Of a DNA stretch of 64,000 nucleotides, positions 24,829 to 36,207 are shown piece by piece; the stretch's first letter is position 1; each line of letters begins with the position of its first letter. Where the stretch lies: positions 1-64,000 of the forward strand of contig JADDOH010023015.1 of NCBI GenBank assembly GCA_016648135.1, written 5' to 3'. The notes below the pieces were generated by a model. That model was not told the DNA's origin. It saw only the letters and a program-made list of their open reading frames with translations, and made no database searches. The DNA comes from Agrypnia vestita (Eukaryota > Arthropoda > Insecta > Trichoptera > Phryganeidae). A program made the position numbers and the translations under genes.

Positions 24829-25453
24829 TTTCCAGCTTCAAAGTGAAAAATAAATGGAAACACTAGGCAGAATGAAAATAAACTAACTTTGATGTTTATT
24901 CGCAGGTACGTAAAAATAGTGAATTCCCCTTATCTACCAAGCACTCAAAGAAGCAAATGCTCCATCAGATATGCACTGATAAATAATTTAAAATTCGATT
25001 TGATAACATTCCTTTGAATAGATATTTGCAGGGACAGATGTAAATTAATAAGATGATTTTATAAGATGTAATCATAAAAAAAGGCCATGGCCGAAAAAGA
25101 GGGCTATTTATCAGAATCAATAAATCATATTTTTTGGATTATTTAACCTGCCTAGGGCCATAAAAACATAGAGGCTAGGGCCGAGATTTTCTGAATTTTT
25201 TGTGATTTTTATCTTTACGAAAAAACCATGAAAACATGTGTATATTAAAAAAAATACACACATTCATATTATTTGATGTCGCTGGACTAAGTAAGTGTAT
25301 TAAGCCGAAAGGAGATTGTTGAGAAAAAAAAAGAAGATAAATTATAGATCTTACAGAGATAATGCTTAAGTGATCACTTTACACAATGCAATGTTCACCA
25401 ATTCCACTGTAAGAACATCCACACATTATCAAATTTTTAAAATTGTGCATATA
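24829..25453. other. Upstream region of the unidentified gene, up to the Bel/Pao LTR
   Basis: This should contain the promoter of the minus-strand gene starting at 24828. I see no convincing TATA or initiator element, only AT-rich sequence and the repeat copy at 25366-25453. Confidence 0.4.
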
Positions 25454-25905
25454 TGTTCCGTTTAGTAATCACCGCGCGCGGGCCGCGCCATGATTTTGAT
25501 TGATTGGGCTGGCACCCGATTTATTCTGCGCCAATCACTAGCCAGGATTCAAATTTTTTAAAATCCGCCCACTGACAGTTGAAAAGCGTGTCAGGTATCG
25601 TTTTTCGGTGAGGACCGACATTCTTCTTCTTCGTGTGTTCGAAAGAATCAGTTCAATTTAGCCTTCCGGAAGAGAAACACCAACTGTTCCGGATTCGACG
25701 AAGCCAGGAGAATTGCGATTGAAGCGGCACCCGGCGTACCAGGAAATCGCAAGTACAATTTGTCCACTGTATCATACTTAGCTTTGGCCCAGTGTATCTC
25801 GGGTGTCTTTATTATCAATCATTATCGGCGGCGATTGGAAAGGAAAGTCTTTCTTTCTAATATCCGACCCGCGTGCGATGGTAGTGAGCCGTCCGTCATC
25901 GTACA
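25454..25905 (+). repeat. Bel/Pao 5' LTR (452 bp)
   Basis: It begins TGTTCCGTTTAG and ends CATCGTACA, giving TG...CA termini. Compared with the 3' LTR it has about 30 extra bases at about 25798-25830 (GGGTGTCTTTATTATC...). Confidence 0.88.
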
Positions 25906-26105
25906 TTTCTGGTGCCGAAACCAGGGATTTTTAGATATCCCTCTTGAAAATCGTAATTTGTTCATGTCATGCTATGAAGTGTTCCGTAAATTGAAGCGAT
26001 TTAATTTTCTATCGTAATTTTAATCGTGTGTTGTGCTAATAAATCGATAATTGTTTCCGATATTTTCCAAATTGTTTGATAGTTTCAAACCGTATTATTG
26101 TCACA

Positions 26106-26660
26106 ATGCCTCCCACGATACAAACTTTGCGCCGTAAACGAACGTTGGCTCAGAATAGATTGTTAAAATCCTTTGAAGTAGCTCAAACCGCCTTACAGGA
26201 TCCAACCACATGTAATTTGTTTTTTGCACATTATGCCAGTCTAGATAGGTTAGTGAACGATTTCGAAACGGCTCACGGCGAACTATTAGCTCTAGATGAC
26301 GCCAGCGAAATTGAAGAAGACAAATGTCGCGAGAATTTCGACAAATATATAACCAAGTTGTCGCTATTTACAAAGAGTTAACAAGTCAAATCGTCGAATC
26401 TAAACCCGTGCCTAAAGAGGGAATTGTGAATGTCAGGCTTCCTAAGATAAATATTCCGATATTTTCGGGTGATATTAAACAATGGCCCGAGTTTCACGAC
26501 ATTTTTACAATTTGATTCACGAGAACAAAGGTTTGCCCGATGTCGAACGTATGCAATATTTATTTTCAAGCTTGTCTAGGGACGCTTTAGGCCTCATCCG
26601 GACCTTTCCTGTCCAAGGGGTTCATTATTGCAAAGCGTATCAAAAATTGGTTTCTTGATA
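26106..26660 (+). pseudogene. Bel/Pao gag remnant
   Basis: An ORF from 26106 begins MPPTIQTLRRKRTLAQNRLL. After a frame change near 26340 it continues with RLPKINIPIFSGDIKQWPEF, the signature of the Pao-type gag region (DUF1759-like) that precedes the zinc knuckles. Sequence then gives ERMQYLFSSLSRDAL before a stop. Protease and most of the RT N-terminus are missing, so there is an internal deletion between about 26660 and 26745. Confidence 0.75.
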
Positions 26661-27645
26661 TCACAACATGCGCGAATTAACATTTACATATTGGCGGGAA
26701 ATAATAAACGCACATTTCCCTGCTAATAATCCCTACGAATTTCATTGCGTTTCAAGCTTCAAAAAAACATTACGGAACTTCTTTTGAAGTTTCGTGTCCG
26801 TTATGTGGTTTTCACTGCTGACGTACGGCAAATGTATCGTCAAATACTGATTCAGGAGCCAGATTGTGTTTTTCAAATAATATTTTGGCGTTTCCACGCT
26901 TCTGAACCTATTCAGGAGTATCAATTAAACACAGTAAGTTACGGTGTCTCCTCTGCGCCTTTCCTGGCTTGTCGTACTGTTGAACAGGTGGCGAACCTTT
27001 TTGGGTTCGCGTGCCAAAAATCCTCAAATATTATTTCTCGATTGTCTGGCGTGCCTAAGCAGTAAAAAAATAAACAAAGTAGAAAAAATAAAAAATGAGT
27101 TTTTTTTTCTGAATTTTATTAACAAGCTTAAAAATTACAATAGATTTTCTTAAAAATAAAATCGTAATCACTAAAAGCACACATTAGTTATTTATCAATG
27201 AGATTTTTGCTGCTGTACATTCGATGACAATTTCTTAATATCTGGTTCATATTTCGTCACTTTTAGTAATACACACGACCAACTGGATTCATCAGTCATT
27301 CTATTCCTTGTATTACATTTTATGAAATTCATTTCTGAAAATAATGACTCACAAGCGTATGTAGATGAGAAAATTGATAGTATTGCTCTCGCTAGTTTTT
27401 TTAAATCGCTAAAGACCTCTGGAATGGCGTTACAAGTTCTCATTATTTCTTCTTCTGCATTTTTATTAAGTATGTTCGTTAATCGATCACTTTCAATTAT
27501 TTCCAAATCATTTCTCAAATCAACAAATTTTTGTTTCCATATCGAACACGATTGGAATTCGATAAATTGCATTTCAATGTCTTCTAGATTTAACCATTCG
27601 AAAATCTCCAAATTGAAGTCATCTGCTGATAGTGTGTCTGGATAT

Positions 27646-29827
27646 TAGGGATGGGTCGTCGACGTATTTACCGTCGACGAAACGAGACCGTCCATGTCCG
27701 TCCATCGACGAAACGATCAACTAGTTGACGCGTCAACTTCGTTATGCGGACGTCGTGGACGTTCTATCTAAACATCGGGACGATGGTCAACTGTCTACGG
27801 TTCGACGGGACGCTACTCGACAGCTCAACCGTTGGCTAGTTTTATTATGTTAATTTTTAAAATTTAAAGAAGTTCGAAGGAATATAGTTTCGGGGAAAGT
27901 AAAACCGCTACTTGTGCTTATATGTAAAAATAAATATTTTATTATTTATTTGTATACGCACATTATAGGCTTTTACATATTGTTTTATATACTTCTTTCT
28001 ATATATAATAAAGAAAGAAGTAGGTATACACAACAATATCAGGTGTAAGCAGTAAAATATAAATATAAACTACATGTATAAGCAGTGAAAGTATCGGGTA
28101 TAAGCATTAAAATATGAGTATAAAAATTAAAAATATAAAGTACAAAGCAGTAATGTATGTATAAAAAAATATATTAGGTACACATCCTTACATGTGTACA
28201 GGGTTATTTGGAAAACATTAATAACCTCGCAGGACTATATTCCTGCCTTGATTATGAGTCGAAAGCTATCATGACCTAATATCAATAGTTATGGAGATAT
28301 GCGATATCAAAGTTTGAATTTTTTCAATATGTCTGACTTATTTTTTGTAAAACGTTGGACTATCACTACACCAACTCAAATCGATTACGAAAAATTCATT
28401 CGTTTCCATACAAGTTAAATAAAATGATAAAAACCTTTACATTTATTTATTATCTATAAATCTATAAATAAATACATAATTTAAAAATACTTTACATTTG
28501 AGATGTTATCTAGAAATTTATTGAAGAATACATCTTTCAAAGTCAGGCTTTCACTTTGTGGTGACATTATTAATAAATAAATATGTAAATCTGTTCTAGA
28601 AAATGGACTTTGGCGCAGACGTTACAACAATGAGCTCTATACTCTATTTAAGGAGCCAAACGTCACAAAATTTATAAAACTGGGAAGACTTCGGTGGCTG
28701 GGTCATGTGGAGAGAATGTCCGAGCATCAAGCACCAAAGTCCCTGCTGAACTCAAGGCCAATAGGGCGAAGGAGATTAGGAAGGCCGAAACTAAGATGGA
28801 GTGTCAACGTCCTCAAAGATATCTCTGACTTAGAGCTTCGAAACTGGAGAGAGCTGGCACTAGACCGAGATGAGTGGAGGAAAATTATTGAGGAGGCCAA
28901 GACCCACCAAGGGTTGTAGTGCCAAGAATGATGATGATGATGAAATATATCTGTATTATTTGTCAACTTTAGTTTAAGGCTCAATCTGACAAAAGGAACA
29001 TTGTTCCCGAAACATATAAAAAAACAATAAAAAGTGGTGTAAACAAAATTATAATAGATTTATTTTTTTATCTATAAAGTTGAAAATAGGGAATTTTTAA
29101 TAAAAATTAATTAAACCTAAATTCAAGATTATATTACATATATAATAATTAATGTTGGACTCCTGAATAAGGACCATAGTTAGGTATAGAAAATTTTATT
29201 CCCTACAAGTTTATTTATCATTTATATGCTAAAGTTGAAAAGTAACGAAATAACACAATAATTAAATTTTACCATCCCTTTTCAGGTAGATATAAGAAGT
29301 CGAGATAGATCGAATAAAATATTGATTTTAGAAAAATATCTAGCCGGCCTGTTAATTAATAATAATTCAATAAAAAATAAAATAATTAAACAGAATTGTT
29401 TTATTTTATACAGCGTAAAATTGAGAATTCACCGAAACGTCGCACGTGCACATCGCAAAAAATCAAGTAAAAAATAATAGATAATAGCTTATTAAGCCTA
29501 TTTCTCCCTACGCATGCATTCAAATTTCAAATCTCTGTCATAGTTCGTGTACACAGATCTGCATTCTATGATCGTGTACTTTAGAGTTGAAATGAAATTA
29601 CCCGTCGAGCCGTCTATGGCGTCTACAAGTCGACAGCGAGAGATGAGAGAGAAATAAACTGAGACGTTTTGTCTTGCTCTCGTTCGTTGCTTTGCATTAC
29701 GTTGAATCTCGAATTGTCCATTGTCTACGAATTCAACTAGTCCATGCGATAAACGTAAACCGTCGACGCGTCGATGCAACGTCAACGGTTGATTTCAACT
29801 AGTCCGTCCATTCAACGCCCATCCCTA
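27646..29827. mobile_element. Nested hAT-type element with exact 8-bp target duplication
   Basis: The ends are TAGGGATGGG and its exact complement CCCATCCCTA. The flanks are CTGGATAT at 27638-27645 and 29828-29835, identical over 8 bp, which identifies an hAT-superfamily insertion into the transposase gene of another hAT. The subterminal 150 bp on each side are packed with GTCGAC/CGTCGA motifs. No transposase is encoded, and an RTE fragment lies inside. Confidence 0.93.
28590..28945 (+). mobile_element. 5'-truncated RTE-type LINE fragment
   Basis: The plus strand encodes KLGRLRWLGHVERM, GRRRLGRPKLRW and NWRELALDRDEWRKIIEEAK, the C-terminal tail typical of RTE-like reverse transcriptase ORFs. 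This is followed by a short 3' UTR and an ATGATGATGATGA tail, the usual RTE terminal microsatellite. The deeper coding region is missing. Confidence 0.75.
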
Positions 29828-32800
29828 CTGGATATAAAATAAATTTTGAAGTCTTTTCAAACGTCCTGAATTGTTTAAATCTTGAAGAAAACTCGTTAAT
29901 TATTGATTGAATAACTACAAAAAATTCTTTTGTTAATTTGATTTGATCTGACTTTTCTTCTGCAAATTTTTTTTTTGTATTTGGGAAATATTTGAAGGTA
30001 TATATAATATTTGATACAACGTCACGATTGAAAATTTGTAATTTTGCTTGAAATGCTTTGATTAAATCAAACATAACAATAATTGTTTTGTTAACACCTT
30101 GCAGTTTAATATTTAATTTATTTAAATGTAAGCACAAATCAGTAAAAAACATTAATTTTGAAAGCCATTCGACGTCTAGTAACTCGTTATATTTCTCAAT
30201 GAGATTCTCATTAATTAAAAAAAGCTTAACTTCATCTAAACACTCGACAAATCTTTGAAGAACTTTTCCACGACTTAACCACCGCATATTGTTGTACATA
30301 AGTATACCTTTATATACTGAGTTTACCTCATTTAAAAATTCAAAAATTTTCTTTTGTTTAACCCGCGTACAGATATTAAATTGACCAATTTTGTTACAAG
30401 AATCATAACATCTTCCAGTGACTGATATCCGTGCTTTGAGCATAAAACTTGCTGGTGTATAATGCAATGAAAGCCCAGAACGGAATGTCCAATACGTTCA
30501 GTAAATAAACTGATAAAACCATTTTCCTCTCCAGTCATACTGCGAGCACCATCTGTCGTTACTGATACAACTTTGGAAAGATCTATTTCTCATTCAGTGA
30601 GTGCTTTTACAACTGCATTGCAAATATGGATTCCTTTTGTTGTTGTTGCTAATGATACTAAACTGATCAATTCTTTTTTGATATTATTTCCATTGCAGTA
30701 TCGAGTAAAAATTGCAAAACAAGCTGATCCAGTTATATCAGTACTCTCATCAAGGCAAAGGGAAATTAAATCGGAAGACTTTATATCTATATTTTGTTGA
30801 TGAGTTACATTATTGGCCATTTCTATTATTCTACCTTTCACCGTATTTCTAGCCAAAGGCATATCATTTATTCTTTGAATAATTTTTTGTTTGTTTTCAA
30901 AATCATCAAAGAGATTGGGAGCGCATTTTAGCAATGCTTCTTTTAGATATTCTCCATCGCTGAATGGTTTTCCATGTTTAGCGATTATATTTGAGGCATC
31001 AAAACTAGCAGCATTTATATTTGAACGACCGCCGATAAATTTCATTAGGGATGTTGATTGTGCATTTTTATTTGCTTGAGCAATAAATTTTTTTTGTTCC
31101 TCCTTACTTTTTTTAAGGAGAGATTTATGTTTTGTCTCAAAATGGCATTTAACTGACGAAGTTCTGTATACAACTGTCCCAGAACATAAAACACATATTG
31201 CTTTTTCGCTTTTGTTAATCATGCCATACTCTTCAGTCCACCAACTTTGGAAGTCTTTGCGGTTCGTTTCTGATACTTTTTTATTTCTACTAGCCATGTT
31301 AAATAGGATTTATTCAAAAATCCAATATTATTTTAATGTGATAACTTAGTTTTTTATATATTTTACCTATATGATACACATCGAGCAAAAATTCGAACAA
31401 ACACAAAACACAGCTCATTTAATCATATCATTTTTTGGTGAAAAACATTATTCCAAAGAGATATTGTTCTTTTTCACTTGTGAATATTGTACATATGTGA
31501 TGTGGTGTATATTGTACATATAGAATTATAATATATGAACATAGTCAAAGTAAACCACTCCACTATTAGCGAGATGTTAGAGATCGATGAACTTATCTTC
31601 ACTGATAGTGACACCTGCGACGGCGATAAACAACAAATTACAATTAACATAACCTCAAATGAAAACAAATGTCAAAGGCAGTGTTGCCAATATAAAAATT
31701 GTTAGAAGTTGCCACGATAAAATAATAAACGATTGTCGTTTATCTTGGGAAACATTTGATAATTAATAAAACGGAATAAATGAATAATTCACGGATTATT
31801 TAATAAAAATTTAATTTTTTAAACTTAAGAATTAAAAAAAAAATTTAACTTAGAAATCTTTCGTGTGCCATCCAAATTATCAAACGTGCCACCTCGGGCA
31901 CGCGCGCCCTAGGTTCGCCACCCCTGATCTACCACAAGCGCGTCGTGTGCTAGCTTCGGATATTTACATCAACGATATCGTCACGGGCTGTTCTAGCCTA
32001 GACAAGCTCATCAAACCAAATCCGAAGTCATTGAACTGTTCAAACGAGGTCAGCTCGAATTACGTAAGTGGGCTAGTAACAAGCCAGAGCTGCTCTCCGA
32101 TCTGCCTCCGGAATACTGTCTCACCGATGTCGTTTCCCTGAACGTTGAGAATTTTAACATTCTCAAGGTATTAGGACTGAAGTGGGATCCACGTAATGAC
32201 TTATTTTCCTTCGACGTCCAATGCCTTGACCGCAAATGTACTAAACGTACCATTCTTAGTGAAGTCGCTTGCGTTTTTGATCCTCTCGGCTTTCTCTGCC
32301 CTTTGACGTTTTCCGCCAAATCGCTGGTACAAAGGTTGTGGATTCTAAATATTGGCTGGGATAATATCCATCCCGACAACATCGTTCTTCAATGGGATCG
32401 TTACGTAGAGCAGTTACCGCTATTAAAAGCTTTCAAAATCCCGCGATGGGTTTCAGTTCCTCACATAGAGTCATGTCAACTCCATGGCTTTTCGGACAGC
32501 TCCGAAATCGGATATGGTGCCGTAATATACTCGCGCCACAGACATTGATGGTAATGTGCAGATCTTCTTCATTTGTGCTAAGTCTCGAGTTGCTCCAACG
32601 AAAAACGTTTCCTTGCCTCGTCTCGAACTTTGTGCTGCAGTTCTTTTAGCTGATCTACTAACGTTCGTAAAGAATTTGTACTTATCATTACTTCCAATCT
32701 CTAACGCATTCGCATGGTCCGATTCAACCGTCGTGCTAGCATGGCTGCGTTCTCCTTCATATCGATGGAAAACCTTCGTGGCTAACCGTGTCAGCCACAT

Positions 32801-34639
32801 CCAAGATGCCCTTCCAGGTACTTCTTGGTGACAACCTAGCAGACGTCGCTTCACGTGGCCACGCTCCAGCCGATCTAATTCATAATGCACTATGGTGGGC
32901 AGGACCCTCCTGGTTTGTCCAGCCCTCCGATTCGTGGCCGTCTTCAGGGTGCAATGTTGAGGAACGAGTTCAATTTTTACTGGTCCAACAGGATAAAAAT
33001 CCGGTGGACCTATTGCTCGACAAGTTCTCTTCTATTCGGAAAATTCAACGCATCCTCGGTTATTATTATAGATTTTTTCATAACCTCGGTCACAAAAAAT
33101 CTCGTCGATCTGATCTCCCTTTAAGCCGTTCAGAACTTCACACATCACTCCTGATTGTGGTTAAACACCTCAATTTCCAAGATGAAATCACTCGCTTGAA
33201 AGAAGGAAACCTTATTTCAAAACAGATGCGAAAGCTCAATCCCTTCCTCGACGACCATTCTGTGCTGAGGGTGGGTGGCCGGTTATCTCGATCTGGGCTC
33301 GAATTCGAGCATATACATCCTGCCCTACTCCCTCGCAAATCCAAGCTTACCTATCTAGTAATTGACGCTATACATAGAGAGCATTGTCATCCGGGCATTA
33401 ATATAATGCAGTATTTATTAACACAGCAATTTTGGATTTTGTCACCCAAGCGCGCCATACGGAATTGTTTATCAAAATGTGTACAATGCTATCGCACAAA
33501 ACCAGTACCCCTGGAGCCGGTCATGAGTGACCTCCCGGCTGCTCGGATTAACCAAGTTAAGCCATTCTCAATTGTGGGCGTCGATTACGGTAGCCCGTTT
33601 TGTATCAAAACAGGGAAACATCGCGGCGCGAAGATAGACAAAGCTTATCTTTGCCTGTTTGTGTGTTTTGCTACTAAGGCTTTGCTTCTCGAGGTGGCCT
33701 TTGATTTATCCACCGAATCGTTCATTGCTGCCCTTCGTCGATTTGTAGGTAGGCGTGGTCGGGTAATAATTGATTGCGGCAAATAATTAATTAAATAATT
33801 GATTGCGGCACAAATTTTGTTGGCGCTAAAGCTGAGCTTAGTTCATTCATGAGGACTGCTTCTCAAGCAGAACGGATCGATTTTCGTTTCAACCCTCCCT
33901 TGAGTCCCCATTTCGGCGGTGTATGGGAAATTCAGATAAAGGCGGTTAAATCACATCTTTATCGCGTAACCGGTCATCAAACGTTGACATTCGAAGAGCT
34001 CACGACTCTCTTTGTGCAGATTGAGGCGATGTTAAACTCTCGGCCTCTCTGCCCATTGAGTTCTGACCCCAATGACATAGGTGCGTCGATTCCAGGTCAC
34101 TTCTTGACTTTGGAGCCCTTAACTTCTGTTCCCGACACTGATTATACTGAGTTGAAGATAAACCGTCTGGGCCGGTGGCTACTTATTCAACGATTCCAAC
34201 ATGATTTTTGGAAACGATGGAGGGTTGAATATCTCCAGTCGTTAACACAACATGCAAATTGACCAAATCTTGCAAACCACTTTCTGTCGGGGATGTGGTT
34301 ATAATTCGTAACGATAATACCGTCCCTTTGCATTGGCCTCTTGCACGAGTTGAGCAGTTGCATCCGGGCCCAGACGGAGTTCTCTGCATCGCCACAGTAC
34401 GGACCGCTAATGGATCTCTACTCACCAGACCATTAGTTAAATTATGTCCATTGCCTAGTCAATGTGACTAACCCTTGTGCCTGTCGCGATATCTATTTTA
34501 TTTTCTTTTGTTAGTTTTAGTATTTTGTTTTTTTTCTCCTCTTTCTTACGTTCGCGGAGCGCTCCATAGCATTAAATTTCATTTTTTGTTTTGTTTCAAG
34601 TTTTTAATAATACAATCTGTTGTATTTTGGTGGGCGGAA

Positions 34640-35052
34640 TGTTTCATAATCGCCGTGCGCGGGCCGCGCCATGATTTTGATTGATTGGGCTGGCACCCGA
34701 TGTATTCTGCGCCAATCGTTAGCCAGGATTCGAATTTTTAAAAATTCCCCCAGCGACAGTTGAAAAGCGTCTCAGGTGTTTTTCGGTGAGAACCAACATT
34801 TTTCTTCTTCGTGTATTCGAAAGAATCAGTTCAATTTAGCCTTCCGGAAGAGACATACCAACTGTTCCGGATTCGACAAAGCCAGGAGAATTGCAATTGA
34901 AGCGGCACCTGACGTACCAGGAAAACGCAAGTACAATTTGTCCACTGTGTCATACTTAGCTTTGGCCCAGTGTATCTCGATTGGAAAGGAAAGTCTTTCT
35001 TAGAAAATATCCGACCCGCGTGCGATGGTGGCGAGCCGTCCGTCATCGTACA
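34640..35052 (+). repeat. Bel/Pao 3' LTR (413 bp)
   Basis: It begins TGTTTCATAATCGCC and ends CATCGTACA. It aligns along its length with 25454-25905 apart from point changes, a small deletion near the start and the absence of a ~30-bp block. Confidence 0.88.
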
Positions 35053-36207
35053 TGTTCTAAATCATATATAATTTTAATACATTCAAATGGACTATGCTTG
35101 AGACATCTATAGTTCCTAACATGACATAGTATAAATAGGTTTCGCAGCTGGTAATGGTGCCTCTATATTTAAGTGTAATGTAAACACATTTACTGCGACA
35201 TATCTATAGATCTGAGACAATTGGTGATTTAATACAATTTGAAGACACAAACTTAATATGAAAAAGTGTTACTACTTATGCTAAATTAATATAATACTGA
35301 TGACTGAAATTGGAATACGTAATTTTATTCTTAACAAAAATAAAAATGACCATCAGCTGGATGTTTGTGGGTGTCAATATCGTCAGTTCATTTGCCAAAG
35401 TGACTATGAAACACTCAGATGCACCGAGCGAACAGCACGTCTATGACGCTGACTGATAGTCTTACCCCCGATTTCGATATATTAGATAAATAATATATTA
35501 ATAATAATTCTCATTGCTTGTTAAATTAGATTACACTACCAATATGATTGTAACTGATTATCCCTCGCCAAACACAGGAATTTAATTCTTTTTGTTGAGG
35601 TATAACATATAAAGCCGAGAGGCGGGTCAAGTCACTCACAAAGTTCAAAGAGATCATCATCCAGCATCAATGATGGCTTGGTGATCTCATATGAAGGGGT
35701 TACTGGGCTGCATCTTTGTGCTCAGGATGCGAAATCATGACACCAAAATGACATTTTGGACAAGGTCGTAAAGCCTCTTAATGTTTAATTCAGATCATTG
35801 GATCTTCCGGCAAGATTATGTTCCAGCTCACAGGCAAAGTCCACACAGCAATGGCTGGAAGCACACACACCGGAGTTCATTAGACCTGAAGTTTGGCCTT
35901 CTGAAAGCCCAGATTTATTAGGTGAGCACTAAGATTCAGAGTTATTTTATCAATAAAAAATTGCAAATTTGAAGAGAAATACAAAAAAAAAGTTTATTAC
36001 CCCTCACTAGAGTGCCACCATGATAACTTGGCGTGCGAGGGAGGTCGCCCCTGTCGCGAAACAGAAGTTGCCAGGTTGTAAATTTATTACACAATACATA
36101 ATGTACTGAATGTCCGGTGACCAGTGTCAGAGCCTTCAATATAAATTTGGTCAGGTAACAGAGCGCTCCGCGGCAGCCGCTGTATCTGTCAAACTGACAG
36201 ACGGTAA
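35053..36207. other. Intergenic, no gene seen
   Basis: This is AT-rich sequence between the 3' LTR and the mariner. Bases 36020-36035 (ATAACTTGGCGTGCG) recur inverted at about 36422-36437 inside the mariner. No exon, RNA gene or terminal repeat is convincing. Confidence 0.4.

Larger units (their letters stand above)
27195..31297 (-). pseudogene. hAT transposase (ZBED5/GTF2IRD2-like type), split and frameshifted
   Basis: The N-terminus at 31297 reads MASRNKKVSETNRKDFQSWW, with a BED-like zinc finger (CVLC..C..H..KHK). The middle contains CLDESTDITGSACFAIF and, after frame changes near 30540-30590, FISLFTERIGHSVLGFHCII and MRWLSRGKVLQRF. The C-terminal dimerisation region (SIFSSTYACESLFSEMNFI, 27611-27195) lies on the far side of a second transposon (27646-29827). 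Family knowledge: the C-terminal hAT domain mediates transposase multimerisation. This copy cannot make a full protein. Confidence 0.85.
26985..31928 (-). mobile_element. hAT transposon inserted in the Bel/Pao RT
   Basis: The right end, read on the minus strand, is CAGGGGTGGCGAACC..GCGCGTGCC. The left end is CAGGTGGCGAACC..TTCGCGTGCC. These are typical hAT inverted ends. A hAT transposase lies between them on the minus strand. The flanks CTGTTGAA and ATCTACCA do not match, so no 8-bp target duplication is visible. A few RT codons are also missing at the junction, which points to a deletion during or after insertion. Confidence 0.82.
26745..34471 (+). pseudogene. Bel/Pao pol remnant: RT, RNase H, integrase
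   Basis: RT is split. The left piece at 26745-26984 has FTADVRQMYRQI and YGVSSAPFLACRT. The right piece from about 31929 has LPQARRVLASDIYINDIVTG, where the YVDD-type motif reads YIND. RNase H follows (GFSDSSEIGYGAVIYSR, PRLELCAAVLLADLL, WSDSTVVLAWL; 32470-32830). Integrase is at about 33300-34262, with an HH..CC zinc region (HREHCHPG, CVQC) and a core beginning IVGVDYGSPF; ALLLEVAFDLSTESF and NPPLSPHFGGVWE follow. A local ~30-bp duplication at about 33764-33812 breaks the core at its second acidic residue. The C-terminal piece ends at 34471. Confidence 0.9.
25454..35052 (+). mobile_element. Bel/Pao LTR retrotransposon, degenerate and split by nested insertions
   Basis: Two LTRs (25454-25905 and 34640-35052) share nearly all their sequence. 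A primer-binding site starting TGGTGCCGAAACC follows the 5' LTR. A purine tract (GGTGGGCGGAA) precedes the 3' LTR. Between them lie a gag with a Pao-type signature, RT, RNase H and integrase in Bel/Pao order, interrupted from 26985 to 31928 by an hAT element. The 5' flank (ATATA) and 3' flank (TGTTC) do not match, so no 5-bp duplication remains. LTR differences and many frameshifts mark an old copy. Confidence 0.92.
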
